NCBI GenBank assembly: GCA_913064725.1
Contig: CAJYAI010000021.1
Span: 1 to 37,974 of the forward strand
DNA: 37,974 nucleotides
Direction of reading: 5' to 3'
Source: an uncultured Alteromonadaceae bacterium
GTDB lineage: Bacteria > Pseudomonadota > Gammaproteobacteria > Pseudomonadales > Halieaceae
The position numbers and the translations under genes were made by a program. The notes below the pieces were generated by a model. The model was not told the origin of the DNA. It was given only the letters and a program-made list of their open reading frames with translations, and did no database searches. The first letter of the stretch is position 1; every line of letters starts with the position of its first letter. This document shows positions 1-10,045 of the stretch, one piece after another.

Positions 1-220
1 GTTGCTCGGCTCGTCAGGTTATGCCCGTTTTCGAAAAGGCTCTGTTATTACAAAGACCCATTATGGTACCAGAGGCCAACATCATTACCTGTTATCGGTA
101 CCACACCACTTCAAAGGTCTCTGAAACCTAAGCATTTACTAAGGACTGCCTAGTCGTCAAGGAAACACTTGGTGCTACTGTTAGTGCTACTCAGAGCCCG
201 GGCAGGTGACCGTACCCCCT

Positions 221-242
221 CCCACATATGTATACATGTGGG
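221..242. repeat. 22-base inverted repeat in non-coding left flank
   Basis: Arms CCCACAT (221-227) and ATGTGGG (236-242) are exact reverse complements around an AT-rich centre that is itself nearly palindromic. The rest of 1-412 shows no gene I can support: short open frames enter from the left edge and a weak minus-strand ORF lies at 150-383, none recognisable. The repeat could be an operator or a small hairpin; nothing nearby identifies its user. Confidence 0.4.
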
Positions 243-412
243 TGCAGAAGTTGAGGGAGTTTTGGGTGTAAACCAGATGTCACTGTCGCAGTAGTTCCCC
301 GCCAGACACACCAGAAGACAATTTGAAAAAAGTAGGTCTTTAGAAACAGAGTCGTGATTGTTGTTGGTTCTAGATAGATACATTAGAGGGTGAACGAGCC
401 AAAAAGATAAAG

Positions 413-450
413 TAAAAAAAATAAAAAAAGGGGACGATGAGCCCCCTTTT
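413..450 (-). terminator. Rho-independent terminator of the TonB receptor gene
   Basis: Read on the minus strand, AAAAGGGG (450-443) pairs with CCCCTTTT (433-426), followed by a long T-rich run down to about 413. It starts 22 bases past the receptor stop codon at 472, the expected place. Stem and U-tract are seen directly; function is inferred. Confidence 0.85.
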
Positions 451-471
451 CATCGATCCCTGAATTGGCGT

Positions 472-2664
472 TTAGAAGGTGTAACGTGCGGTTAGTAGCC
501 AGTTAGCGGGAGTACCTTCGATCAGAGTTGGATAACCGAGCGAGCCTGCCGTATTGCCTGCGTCAATCAAGTACTCCTTGTCGAGAATGTTCTTGCCATA
601 TAAGCCAAGTGTCAGCACATCAGTGACCTGATACTCAACACTTGCGTTGAGTAAACCGTAGCCCTCCTGCAGGGTGTCTGGATCGTTAGAGGCTTCGAAG
701 AAGACGTCGTCAATGTAGTTCCAGCTGAGAGTAGAACGCAGCTTGTCGGTATTGAATCTCACACCCACAGCGTAGGAAAACTCAGGAGAGAATCGATACT
801 GATTGCCTTCGTAGTTGATGATGCCATCAACGTCATCGTTCTTGCCGTACTCAGCATCATTAAAGCCATAGGTTAGGTATGCTGAGAATGCGTCATTAAA
901 CGTGTATTCGCCTTGGAATTCGAAGCCCGAGATTGACGCTTCGTCGTAATTAACTTGCTTGGGAAGGCCTGTGACAGGGTCGTCGATACCGACAACAAGG
1001 TTCTTGTAGTCGTATGTGAAGTAGGCCGCACCCAGACTCAAATTAGCTGCGACGTAATACACGCCAATATCGTGAGAGTCGACCGACTCACGCTCAAGCG
1101 ATGTGCCGACCAAGACCGTTTCGCCTGAAGGTGTTTGGCCTTGTGCGAAGTTGTAATAAACGCTCATGTAGTCATTTACGGCGTAGTTTGCGCCCAGTTT
1201 CCAGAGCACCTCTGAAGCCTCGTCAGCGTTACCGTTGACTTCGGTCTCTTCATCTCTGACGCCTACGGTCAAGGTTAGTTGCTCTGTCACATTAACGTCG
1301 ACGTTAGCGAACAAGCCTGAAGTCTCGGTTTTGGTTGGCCGGAGAAATGAAGTGAAGTCAGCGAGTAGCCCAACCCCGGCCGGCACAGCCTCACCGGTAA
1401 AGGGATTCACGGTTACAGGGTTTAATGCGTACGTAGTGTCGGCAACGGCTTGTCGTAGGCTTTGAATACCGAGGGCGTCTGGGAAAACCGTATCGTCGCT
1501 GAAACTTTGAAATCCTGTGGGGGGAATGACGGCGCCTTGTGCAAACTCATAGGCGAGACGGTGTTGCAGATCACCGTAGAGCTTGAAGAAAGTGAACTCG
1601 TTTTCCACGGTTAAATCGTTGTAGCCAATGCGAATAGTAAAAAGATCATTACTGTAGTTTGCGAAAATCTCGTGGCCCGTGAATTCTGACTCGTAGCCGT
1701 AGTCACGCTCGTCAATTCGGAGTGGGCCACCGTCGACTTCGTAGTACTCGTAGAGATCACCCTCGTTCTTGTAGCCGTTGTAATTGAAGCTCAATTGGTC
1801 ATTCCACTCTAACGCAGTCTTGAGTTGATACAGTGACATGTCACGTTTGATGCTGGTTTCGGCACCGCCAAAGTCCAAGGGGTCAGATGCAGATGCTGTA
1901 CCACCTACCGGCAAAAAGTACTTGCTCTTGAAGCCGATGCCGGGACCGTCGTTGTCCTCGTTAGCCAGAATAATGTCTGCGGAGAATCGATCGAATTCGA
2001 TGCTGGTTGTGAAGCGAATATTGTCACCCACCCGCGCGTTTTGGTCTTCACCGTTTAGGTTTTCTGAGTAGCCGTCTTTATCGACTGAAAACGCGGCAAG
2101 ACGCATTGCGACATTGTCGTTTATAACTACGTTCGCGAGACCTTGAACACGGCGTTCGGAGAACGATCCTACCCCTGCACCAACCATGAACTCGTTTCCA
2201 TCGAAGCTAGCCTTAGTTGAGACCACGTTTACCGCGCCAATTACTGCGAACGAGCCAAAGGCTGTTGGCTGGGGACCTTTGAGGACCTCAACACGCTCAA
2301 CATCATGCAAAAACTGGCTGGCGAAAATTCGGTCGGTTGTATTCAAACCGTTAAAAAATGCACCAAGTTTTGGGTCGCCATCCTCGTCGCCAATACCACG
2401 AATCGTGTAGCTGGGACCGGCAACAGACTGCTCTTGCACGAGCATGTTAGGTACAAAATTAGACAGTTGATTCATCTCTTTAATTTCCTCGCTTTCGAGG
2501 AAGGCGGTGTCGAACACGTTAGTCGTGGTGGTAACGTCGAGGATGGATTTTTCAACCTTTTCGGCGGTGACAATGACAACCTCAACCTGATCTGAGTTTT
2601 GCGCGGATGCGGTAGAGGTGAGTAATGTTATGAACAATGAAGAGATGATCCAATTTTGTCTCAT
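472..2664 (-). CDS. TonB-dependent outer membrane receptor
   Basis: A 730-residue outer membrane beta-barrel receptor that would import a scarce nutrient (iron chelate, vitamin, carbohydrate or other ligand) using TonB/ExbBD energy. It has an N-terminal signal peptide ending near ASAQ, a TonB-box-like stretch (VEVVIVTAEK, about residues 27-36), a plug domain (YTIRGIG, then VERVEVLKGPQ near 125-135), and an aromatic C-terminus ending in ARYTF, the usual barrel terminus. An AGGAG motif 8 bases upstream supports the ATG at 2664. The gene stands alone and ends at a terminator at 413-450. It is divergent from the ABC operon across a 377-base gap. The ligand cannot be deduced; the plug and barrel architecture makes the family call secure. 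Confidence 0.93.
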   Translation of the reverse strand: MRQNWIISSLFITLLTSTASAQNSDQVEVVIVTAEKVEKSILDVTTTTNVFDTAFLESEEIKEMNQLSNFVPNMLVQEQSVAGPSYTIRGIGDEDGDPKLGAFFNGLNTTDRIFASQFLHDVERVEVLKGPQPTAFGSFAVIGAVNVVSTKASFDGNEFMVGAGVGSFSERRVQGLANVVINDNVAMRLAAFSVDKDGYSENLNGEDQNARVGDNIRFTTSIEFDRFSADIILANEDNDGPGIGFKSKYFLPVGGTASASDPLDFGGAETSIKRDMSLYQLKTALEWNDQLSFNYNGYKNEGDLYEYYEVDGGPLRIDERDYGYESEFTGHEIFANYSNDLFTIRIGYNDLTVENEFTFFKLYGDLQHRLAYEFAQGAVIPPTGFQSFSDDTVFPDALGIQSLRQAVADTTYALNPVTVNPFTGEAVPAGVGLLADFTSFLRPTKTETSGLFANVDVNVTEQLTLTVGVRDEETEVNGNADEASEVLWKLGANYAVNDYMSVYYNFAQGQTPSGETVLVGTSLERESVDSHDIGVYYVAANLSLGAAYFTYDYKNLVVGIDDPVTGLPKQVNYDEASISGFEFQGEYTFNDAFSAYLTYGFNDAEYGKNDDVDGIINYEGNQYRFSPEFSYAVGVRFNTDKLRSTLSWNYIDDVFFEASNDPDTLQEGYGLLNASVEYQVTDVLTLGLYGKNILDKEYLIDAGNTAGSLGYPTLIEGTPANWLLTARYTF

Positions 2665-3041
2665 TACGGATGCTCCTGGTGGGTAGAGTGGGTTGGTCGA
2701 ACTGCTCCGACGGCGGGAGTATGGTGATAGAGGACTACAGTTCGGTGAAACTGAGATGATGTTTTTGTGTCTACTGAGACATCGCTCGTATTGGCTTTAT
2801 AGGACCGATATCGGGACTGGTTCCTACAACTGCTTGAGTGAGTAAGTAGCCTAGTTCAGGTCTTGTAGATCACGGCGCCGCTGTTTCTTGGCTCGCATGG
2901 TGGAGGTTGCCCTAAGTGCTGCCTTGGACCGTCCTGTTTGACTCGCCCGGCTTCTGTCGATGCCAATGTCATCACAGGACTTGCCGTGATCGACCTGAGT
3001 TTGCGAACGTGCTTCACTCTCAACGGAGGGTCAGTTGTTGA
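2665..3041. other. Divergent intergenic region
   Basis: This 377-base stretch separates the minus-strand receptor from the plus-strand ABC operon, so promoters for both should lie here. I see a 10-base palindrome CCGATATCGG at 2805-2814, and GGAGGG at 3025-3030 serving as ribosome binding site for the ABC gene. No convincing -35/-10 pair or riboswitch could be assigned by eye. Confidence 0.4.
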
Positions 3042-3737
3042 TTGACACCGCTCGCTAACACACCAAAGGCTGCTATGTTCGAGCTCAAACACATTGACAA
3101 GGCATTTCGGGATCGTGAAGACGAGATCCACGTGGCGCGTGATTTGTCTTGGTCTTTGGGTGCCGGTGACAACGCGGCGCTCATGGGGGAGAGTGGGGCG
3201 GGAAAAACCACGCTGATGAATATTATAGCCGGCCTAGATACCGTCGACGCTGGCGAGGTGCTGGTGGGCGGCGAGCCAATAGCTGGCCTCAGTCAGGCGG
3301 AACTGACCACTTTTCGTCGAAATCGCCTTGGCTTGATCTTCCAAAAGTTCCACTTGGTTCCTGCGCTGTCGGCGTGGGATAACGCGGCACTGCAAGCACG
3401 TCTTGCGGGCGCCTTTGACAAGGGTTTTGCCGCACATCTGTTTGACATGCTGGGTATTGAACAGCTCGCACATCGACGTCCAGAGCAATTGTCAGGCGGG
3501 CAGCAACAGCGCGTTGCCATAGCCCGAGCGCTTATGCATAAACCGCAGTTGGTCCTAGCTGATGAACCAACAGGCAACCTCGACGAGGCAACGAGTGATA
3601 CGGTCATTGAGTTACTGGTAAGCGCCGCATCAGAGGCAGACGCTACGCTGGTCGTTGTGACACACAGTGCGGCTATTGCCAGTCATTTGAGTCACACCTG
3701 GCGGTTGGCCTCCGGTGCCTTGACACGCGCCGCATGA
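3042..3737 (+). CDS. ABC transporter ATP-binding protein (LolD/MacB/AttE-like)
   Basis: Cytoplasmic ATPase of 231 residues powering the FtsX-type permease encoded next. Walker A GESGAGKT is at residues 49-56, the ABC signature LSGGQQQR at 150-157, and Walker B LVLADEP at 170-176, all intact. Length and motifs fit the LolD/MacB ATPase class, which acts mechanically on envelope substrates and does not drive classical import. Translation probably starts at TTG 3042, preceded by GGAGGG at 3025-3030; ATG 3075 is the alternative and would remove 11 residues. The stop overlaps the permease start by 4 bases, implying coupled translation. With the AttH-like gene downstream, this is the conserved ATPase-permease-AttH arrangement. 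Confidence 0.92.
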   Translation: MTPLANTPKAAMFELKHIDKAFRDREDEIHVARDLSWSLGAGDNAALMGESGAGKTTLMNIIAGLDTVDAGEVLVGGEPIAGLSQAELTTFRRNRLGLIFQKFHLVPALSAWDNAALQARLAGAFDKGFAAHLFDMLGIEQLAHRRPEQLSGGQQQRVAIARALMHKPQLVLADEPTGNLDEATSDTVIELLVSAASEADATLVVVTHSAAIASHLSHTWRLASGALTRAA

Positions 3738-6208
3738 CTCGCGCGGTTCTCGTGACGCTGGCGACCACACTCGCCTTTTACCGTCAAAATCCACTGCAGG
3801 CGCTATTCGTGTTAATCGGCTTGGTGTTGGGCTGCGGACTTTACACGGCGGTTGCTCAGATTAACGCCAGTGCGAAAGCCAGCTACGCAGAAGCCGATCA
3901 AATTTTGGGTGCGTCGGCGCAGTGGCGCATCACCGACCGACTGAGCACTGAGGTGGCTATTGATGACTACATCCGCCTTCGCCGAGCCGGTTTTACTCAG
4001 GTTTACCCCATCATTGAACGGCGACTTGCCAGTGCTGATGGGGCACTCATTTCGATCATAGCGACAGACTTATTGGCATTGCCGTTGACGACAGCAGGCA
4101 CCGACAGTGAGGGCGAAAATCCTTTTGGCAGTAGCGGCTGGAGCCGCTTGACGCAGTCGCCGTTTGAAGCCTGGGTTCCGTCTCAGACGGCTGAGCGTTT
4201 AGGGGTTGTCGAGGGTGAGCAAATTCGGTTGCGAGACGGCACCTTACTGCCGCCCGCGGCCATTAGGTCTCAGGCTCAACAGCGGGATCAGATTTTCATG
4301 GATTTGGGTGCCGCGTTATCGCTATTTGAAACCGACAGGGTGTCCTATCTTGCCGCCTCTGGGTTAACTGCTAGTGAGCGGACGTCATTTGTCGATCAGT
4401 TTGGTGATCGTTTAGTGCTGTCTAATCAATCCGAGGCACTTGATCTGTCGCAGTTGACCCAAAGTTTGCATACAAATCTCACGGCCTTAGGGCTGTTGTC
4501 GTTTGTTGTTGGCACTTTCATTGTCTTTAATGCCGTTAATTTTTCTCTGCATGCACGCCGAGAAACGTTGCGAGTTTTGAGCGACTTGGGTGCGGTGCGC
4601 GAGGCCATTGTTACCGCCATTGCAATAGAGTCACTCGTATGGGCATTGCTCGGGGCGTTACTGGGAACACTGCTCGCACAACCCCTGAGCGCGGCGCTCA
4701 TGCCGGCTGTTGCGGCAACCATGCAAAACATCTACGGCGCCTCAGTATCAAGTCTGCCGGTTTTTAATGCCGGCCTTTTTTGGGAGGCGCTGTTGCTCGC
4801 TCTGGCGGGCCTTAGCTTGGCGCTCGTTTTACCCTTACTGCGGGCAACTTCAGAGAGCTCCAAGAGCCCCACGACGCAGGATGACACGCTGCTCACTCGA
4901 CGAGACATAGCTTCAGGCGCCATCGGCGTGGCACTCCTTCTCCTCGCTTATGTGAGCTACCCGGTAGCCTCGACTGTTGTTCAAGGGTTTGCGCTGCTCG
5001 CACTGGTCCTGTTCGCTGGCATAGCACTCCTGCCCGTCATTGTGCTGTTGGTCGCGGCGCTGGGAAAAACGGGGCTAAAACAGCACTGGCTTGCCCGGTG
5101 GGCATTTGCCGACGTCACCTTCCAGTTTCCGCATCTGCGCCTTGCCATGATGGCCTTGTTGCTCACCTTGATTGCCAATATCGGCGTCACATCCCTGGTG
5201 GGTAGTTTCCGACTGGCCTTGACCGACTGGCTTGAAACGCGGTTATCGGCAGATATTTATGTGACGGCGGGTGTTGTGGATGACGAGACCCTCGCCACAG
5301 AAGACTGGGTGCGTGCCGCGCACCAACGAGTGACAACGGAGATGACGTTCTCGGGTCGAACCATGACCGTTGTTGGGGTCGATGTTGAGGCGCCAGATTT
5401 TGGGCCTGCGAATATTATCGACGGCGGACCTGATGCATTCCCTCGCTGGTCCGCCGGCGGCGCTGAGACCGAGGGTGTGTTTGCCAATGAGCAGTTGAGA
5501 TATCTCGCTGGTATTGAGGTAGGAGACTCGTTGGCATTGATGACCGAACTGGGCACGCGATCCTTCGAGGTGCTGGGCTTTTTTCATGATTACGGGAACG
5601 TCAACTTTGCGCTGCACCTGCCGAGTAAACGCTTTGAGCAACTTTATCCAAATGCCAAGCCACAAGGCTGGGGGATTTGGGTTAAAAACGACCAACAACA
5701 GGCGGCAGAGCTCGGTTTGTCAGAGCTTGGCGTGGGGCCAACACAGTGGGTCTCGCAACGTGAGGTGTTAACGCTATCGATGACTATTTTTGATCGCACG
5801 TTTGCGATTACGCGCGCGCTCAATACGTTGACCTTGATGGTTGCCGCCGTAGCAATCTTTGCCTCGCTGCTGGCGGTGTACCAGTTTAGACGCCCGGAGT
5901 ACGCCCTGTGGCGGTCACTGGGCATGGGTTGGCTGACGTTTTTTGCCATATCAGGATTTCCTATTGTGCTAATGACTACCCTGGTGATGGCGCTCGCGCT
6001 ACCTTTGGGTGTCGCACTCTCCTGGCTACTCATCCATAAAATCAATGTGATCTCTTTCGGGTGGACCATGCCGGTCATCGTCGATGCGCAGCCCATTACC
6101 TTTTTGTTTTTTGTTGTTGCAGCCGTTGTATTGGCGGCGTTTGTTCTGGCCTCATTGAATCAGAGAGCTGCGGTGAACAACGCCCTCAAAAGTTTGGCAG
6201 GGGAGTGA
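3734..6208 (+). CDS. FtsX-family ABC transporter permease
   Basis: An 824-residue inner membrane permease with duplicated FtsX-like domains. A hydrophobic segment lies near residues 20-42. A first cluster of membrane segments occurs around 245-370, another around 395-500, and the last at about 695-810, with large periplasmic domains between. This is the layout of eight-to-ten-segment permeases that work with LolD-type ATPases on lipids, lipoproteins or attached substrates in the periplasm. It overlaps the ATPase gene by 4 bases, and its TGA overlaps the start of the next gene. Substrate unknown. In the Agrobacterium att cluster and in many gammaproteobacteria the same pairing precedes an AttH/CrtC-like secreted protein. 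Confidence 0.9.
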   Translation: MTRAVLVTLATTLAFYRQNPLQALFVLIGLVLGCGLYTAVAQINASAKASYAEADQILGASAQWRITDRLSTEVAIDDYIRLRRAGFTQVYPIIERRLASADGALISIIATDLLALPLTTAGTDSEGENPFGSSGWSRLTQSPFEAWVPSQTAERLGVVEGEQIRLRDGTLLPPAAIRSQAQQRDQIFMDLGAALSLFETDRVSYLAASGLTASERTSFVDQFGDRLVLSNQSEALDLSQLTQSLHTNLTALGLLSFVVGTFIVFNAVNFSLHARRETLRVLSDLGAVREAIVTAIAIESLVWALLGALLGTLLAQPLSAALMPAVAATMQNIYGASVSSLPVFNAGLFWEALLLALAGLSLALVLPLLRATSESSKSPTTQDDTLLTRRDIASGAIGVALLLLAYVSYPVASTVVQGFALLALVLFAGIALLPVIVLLVAALGKTGLKQHWLARWAFADVTFQFPHLRLAMMALLLTLIANIGVTSLVGSFRLALTDWLETRLSADIYVTAGVVDDETLATEDWVRAAHQRVTTEMTFSGRTMTVVGVDVEAPDFGPANIIDGGPDAFPRWSAGGAETEGVFANEQLRYLAGIEVGDSLALMTELGTRSFEVLGFFHDYGNVNFALHLPSKRFEQLYPNAKPQGWGIWVKNDQQQAAELGLSELGVGPTQWVSQREVLTLSMTIFDRTFAITRALNTLTLMVAAVAIFASLLAVYQFRRPEYALWRSLGMGWLTFFAISGFPIVLMTTLVMALALPLGVALSWLLIHKINVISFGWTMPVIVDAQPITFLFFVVAAVVLAAFVLASLNQRAAVNNALKSLAGE

Positions 6209-7356
6209 TGATGCGCCGAGACGGATCACGCCGATTCCTATTTACCTCACTAGGTAACTCACTATTCACCTCACTGTTTATCGTTGCTGGCGCCACGGCA
6301 GAGCTCGCTCAGGCGCAAGACCCCTATCAACTTCTTCGGGAGTCGGGAGAGGGGTTTGCGCAGGTGCAACCGGGTCGGGCGTTTATTTTTCCCCAGGATC
6401 ACTACCCACATGAGCGTTTCAAAATCGAGTGGTGGTATCTCACTGCTAATCTCACAGGGAGTGACGGGCGTGACTACGGCATTCACTGGACGCTATTTCG
6501 TCAGGCGATGAATGCGGCGTCTAACCCCGGTGGCTGGCAGTCCAGCCAGACCTGGATGGCGCATACGGCCATCTCAACGCCGCTTGGTTTTGAATTTTCA
6601 CAACGGTTTGCGCGTGGTGGCATAGGTCAGGCTGGCGTCGCAGCGACGCAGCAAAACACCTTTGAAGCTTGGATGGATGACTGGCTTTGGCAATCAGATT
6701 CGTCGGCGCCGTTCCCCGGTGTGCTCTCTGCCAGCACAGACAATCAGCGCTTTAACCTGACGCTACAGGCGACAGATGACTGGGTGTTGCAGGGTAAAAA
6801 CGGGTTCAGTCAAAAGAGTGACCTGGGGCAAGCAAGCTACTACTACAGCCAGCCCTTTATCGATATCACGGGGACGGTGTGGGTTGCGAACGAGCCGATT
6901 GAGGTGGCGGGTAAGGGTTGGCTAGATCGCGAATGGAGCTCACAGCCGCTGGCTGATAATCAGGCCGGATGGGACTGGGTTTCTTTGCATTTAAGTGATG
7001 GCAGTGCGCTCATGGTCTATCAGCTACGCCATGATTCGGGTGAGCATTACATCAGTGGTAGCTGGGTGAGTGGGTCTGGCGAGGTCACCACGCTCGAAGC
7101 GGACGATGTGACGATGACACCGCAAAGTGAGACACGAATTACGACCGAGAGCTCTGCGGCCGGTAACGACGAAGGGGAAATAAAAGCACTGCCACTCGAG
7201 TGGCGTGTTCGCGTGCCAAAACTCGGCATTGATGTGTCCGTAACCACGAATCGCCCCAACAGTTGGCTGGCGACCGCATTTCCCTACTGGGAAGGGCCTG
7301 TCACCGTGGAGGGCAGTCACCAGGGCGCAGGTTATCTGGAGCTGACCGGATACTAA
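6208..7356 (+). CDS. AttH/CrtC-like lipocalin-fold secreted protein
   Basis: A protein of about 382 residues resembling the AttH family, which is related to carotenoid 1,2-hydratase (CrtC). A signal peptide is likely over the first 35 or so residues (basic start, hydrophobic core, cleavage near AQAQ). The family hallmark IEWWYLTANL follows soon after, and GWLDREWSSQ appears in the second half, as expected for the two lipocalin-like lobes. I start it at ATG 6208, overlapping the permease stop; AGGGGAG at 6199-6205 sits slightly better for the adjacent ATG 6211. The open frame extends further upstream only inside the permease gene. Context suggests a periplasmic partner of the ABC transporter. 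True carotenoid hydratase activity is unlikely, since no carotenoid genes are nearby. Confidence 0.88.
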   Translation: MMRRDGSRRFLFTSLGNSLFTSLFIVAGATAELAQAQDPYQLLRESGEGFAQVQPGRAFIFPQDHYPHERFKIEWWYLTANLTGSDGRDYGIHWTLFRQAMNAASNPGGWQSSQTWMAHTAISTPLGFEFSQRFARGGIGQAGVAATQQNTFEAWMDDWLWQSDSSAPFPGVLSASTDNQRFNLTLQATDDWVLQGKNGFSQKSDLGQASYYYSQPFIDITGTVWVANEPIEVAGKGWLDREWSSQPLADNQAGWDWVSLHLSDGSALMVYQLRHDSGEHYISGSWVSGSGEVTTLEADDVTMTPQSETRITTESSAAGNDEGEIKALPLEWRVRVPKLGIDVSVTTNRPNSWLATAFPYWEGPVTVEGSHQGAGYLELTGY

Positions 7357-7575
7357 AGAGGCGGCGGTAGTTTGGGTTTTCGTTCCACGGCTCACTGCTC
7401 ACCATCTCGCAGCGTGCCTGAGGTCGCTCTCGATCGTTGGTGGCGAAGCTGATGGGTTTGAAATAGCACCCCCTAGCACGTAAACGGTGGTAATGCGTCA
7501 TTTTATGTACTAGATTTGGACTAATGATAACAAAAATAGATGGCAGATCTTAACCAAGAGAACAAGGAGCGCGCC

Positions 7576-10002
7576 ATGTCTCGTTTTTTTAACGAAAACC
7601 CGATACACCGAAACTTGCCCAAAAAAGTCATTGTCTCAGGCGTAGCGGCTGCGCTCGGAGTAACGAGCGCTGGATTTGCATGGAGTGCGGAGCTAGAAGA
7701 GGTCGTAGTTACAGCTCGCCAACGATCTGAGACATCGCAAGAAATTCCTATGATGGTGCAAGCACTTTCTGGCGAAGAAATTCGAAAACAGGGGATAACA
7801 ACGCTAGAAGATTTTTCTCGTTTCGTTGCCGGACTGAATATTTCGACGACCACTCCGGGGCAGAATACCATTGTCTTCCGTGGCGTGAGTGACGGTGGCG
7901 GATTCTTGGTTGATCCAACGGCGGCGATCTATCTCGACGAACAACCTATGTCGCTGACATCGGCTGCTCCTGATATATACCCCGTTGATCTCGCGCGGAT
8001 GGAAGCGTTAGCGGGACCTCAGTCAACGCTTTATGGGGCGTCGTCTCAAAGCGGTGCTATTCGTGTAATTACCAATAAGCCCGACCCTACCGAGTTTTCG
8101 GCAAATGTTGGTGCCGGTATGGGATCGACCAATAGCGGCGGTAACAGCTACGAGCTAGATGCGACCGTTAATATTCCCCTTAGCGACAATGTTGCTATTC
8201 GGCTGTCAGGTTTCAGTGCAACGGACGCGGGCTACATCGATAACGTGCAGGGCAATACGGTCGTTAACAATGTTTTCACAACGGGCGAAAGTCCCGATGA
8301 GGGCGGTCTGCGCAATAACAGTGACATGTTGGAGGACGACTTCAATAGCGTCGACTGGCGGGGCGGTCGGGCGGCTGTTCGATGGCTGGTTGACGATAAT
8401 TGGTCAGTCACTGCAACCACGAATTTTCAAGAACTAGAAGCGGGCGGCTACAACGATTATGACCCCTTAGTGGGTGACTTGCAGGCCGTCAAGTTTGCAG
8501 AAGAGACACGCACTGACGACTGGGTCCAGACGAGCCTTGTTATTGAAGGCGATCTTGGCTTCGCGCAATTGGTATCCGCGACCTCTTATTACGATCGCGA
8601 GATGCTCTACACGAATGACACGCAAAGCTATGCGGCCTACTTCCACTACTCGTTTGGCCGTTACGCAGGATATGCGACGTATGACTTTGGTTTAGATCCG
8701 ACGGGCTATTTGGTCAATGATCAAGAAAATGAAAGTTTCACTCAAGAGATTAGATTATCGGGCGCGACCGATAGCGTAAATTGGACCCTTGGAGGATTCT
8801 GGCAGGAGTCGGAGGAGACCTGGGATTTTTACTCTTACGTCGACGACTACCGCAATTCACCAGCGTTTGCCGCGTGGAGCTATTACTACCCTGGTATAGC
8901 GCCCACAGATGCATGGTGGAACTCCTTCCAAGGCACGGACCGTACCGACAAGGCCGTATTTGGAGAAATGGATATTGTCTTGATGGAAGATCGTCTGACC
9001 GCACTGCTTGGCGGGCGCTGGTACGAGGTAGATCGAGAGCTTACATATGGTGTTGAGCGTCCAGATAGTCGTGTTGAGCAATATTTGCCCGACAGAGGCG
9101 CTACGGATGAAGGTTTTATCCCCAAGTATGGGCTAGAACTCCAAATTAATGACGATGTGATGGTCTACGGGGTTTACTCCGAGGGATACCGTGTAGGTGG
9201 TACCAACCGAGGTAGAGGCATTAGTTTGGGCGGACCCACCCTTCCAGTCAATTACGAGTCTGACATTCTCGAGAATAAGGAGTTCGGCTTAAAATCAACG
9301 TTTGCTGATGGCCGGATAATCTTCAATGCGGTTTATTACGAGATGAAATGGATTGATATGCAGATCGAAGTAACCGATCCCAGCTTCAATCTCGCGAGCT
9401 TCAGTCCGGTTGATGTAAACGGTGATCCAATCAATGGAAGCGTTCCATTCCAAATCGTTGTTGGTAATGTGGGTGATGCGACCGTGAAAGGTTTGGACCT
9501 CGAACTTAAAGCCTTAATTAGCGAGAATATGGAGGTTGGCTTTAATTTGACAGATATTAGTGACGCCTTTGTCGAGGCCCCGGAGTTTTATGATGAACCG
9601 CGTGCGGCAGGAGGACAAATTCCGTCAGGGCTGGACCCTAAATCTGCTTTACCCCTATTTGCAGACCAAAGTTACTCGATGTACTTCGAGTACTCAGGTA
9701 TCAACCTGATGGGGGGTGAGGGCGCCTTCAGACTCCAACACAATAGTGTGGGCTCATCACTGAATCAGCTAAATGATGGCTATACTGCACCGAGGTTGAA
9801 GCAGGGTGATTATAAAGTCACCGATGCTATATTTACCCTCGACATGGATGAGTGGCAAGCGCGTCTTTATGTCAATAACTTGTCTGATGAGCGAGGAATT
9901 ACCTATGAGGATAGCTCGGACTTCGACCCTCTCTGGGGACGAAATAGTTCTAACGTCATACGGCCAAGAAACTTTGGAATCTCGCTTCGACGGTCTTTCT
10001 AA
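7576..10002 (+). CDS. TonB-dependent outer membrane receptor
   Basis: An 808-residue receptor with signal peptide (cleavage near FAWSAE), a canonical TonB box region LEEVVVTARQR, a plug domain (FRGVSDGGG; ARMEALAGPQSTLYGASSQ) and a long barrel ending in the aromatic LRRSF. The start at ATG 7576 is chosen because AAGGAG at 7564-7569 lies 6 bases upstream; an in-frame ATG at 7540 lacks this. The plug signature with LYGASSQSGAIR resembles receptors common in marine and sphingomonad-type degraders. These are often tied to uptake of polymers, lipids or plant-type compounds, but no adjacent gene reveals the ligand. It ends at a strong bidirectional terminator. Confidence 0.93.
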   Translation: MSRFFNENPIHRNLPKKVIVSGVAAALGVTSAGFAWSAELEEVVVTARQRSETSQEIPMMVQALSGEEIRKQGITTLEDFSRFVAGLNISTTTPGQNTIVFRGVSDGGGFLVDPTAAIYLDEQPMSLTSAAPDIYPVDLARMEALAGPQSTLYGASSQSGAIRVITNKPDPTEFSANVGAGMGSTNSGGNSYELDATVNIPLSDNVAIRLSGFSATDAGYIDNVQGNTVVNNVFTTGESPDEGGLRNNSDMLEDDFNSVDWRGGRAAVRWLVDDNWSVTATTNFQELEAGGYNDYDPLVGDLQAVKFAEETRTDDWVQTSLVIEGDLGFAQLVSATSYYDREMLYTNDTQSYAAYFHYSFGRYAGYATYDFGLDPTGYLVNDQENESFTQEIRLSGATDSVNWTLGGFWQESEETWDFYSYVDDYRNSPAFAAWSYYYPGIAPTDAWWNSFQGTDRTDKAVFGEMDIVLMEDRLTALLGGRWYEVDRELTYGVERPDSRVEQYLPDRGATDEGFIPKYGLELQINDDVMVYGVYSEGYRVGGTNRGRGISLGGPTLPVNYESDILENKEFGLKSTFADGRIIFNAVYYEMKWIDMQIEVTDPSFNLASFSPVDVNGDPINGSVPFQIVVGNVGDATVKGLDLELKALISENMEVGFNLTDISDAFVEAPEFYDEPRAAGGQIPSGLDPKSALPLFADQSYSMYFEYSGINLMGGEGAFRLQHNSVGSSLNQLNDGYTAPRLKQGDYKVTDAIFTLDMDEWQARLYVNNLSDERGITYEDSSDFDPLWGRNSSNVIRPRNFGISLRRSF

Positions 10003-10017
10003 AGTTTAACGTGTGTT

Positions 10018-10045
10018 AAAAAGGGCGCCGCAGGCGCCCTTTTTT
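10018..10045. terminator. Bidirectional rho-independent terminator
   Basis: GGGCGCC (10023-10029) and GGCGCCC (10033-10039) form a perfect 7-base-pair stem around GCA, with T6 at 10040-10045 on one side and A5 at 10018-10022 on the other. It separates the plus-strand receptor from the convergent minus-strand DUF4915 gene, whose stop codon lies within the element, and suits both transcripts. Confidence 0.92.

Noticed and set aside
150-383. Minus-strand 77-residue open frame in the left flank
   Set aside because: Odd composition, no ribosome binding site, no recognisable motif, and an inverted repeat within it suggests non-coding DNA.
2805-2814. 10-base palindrome CCGATATCGG as an operator
   Set aside because: Short, with no symmetric extension and no adjacent regulator; expected by chance at this length in a window of this size.
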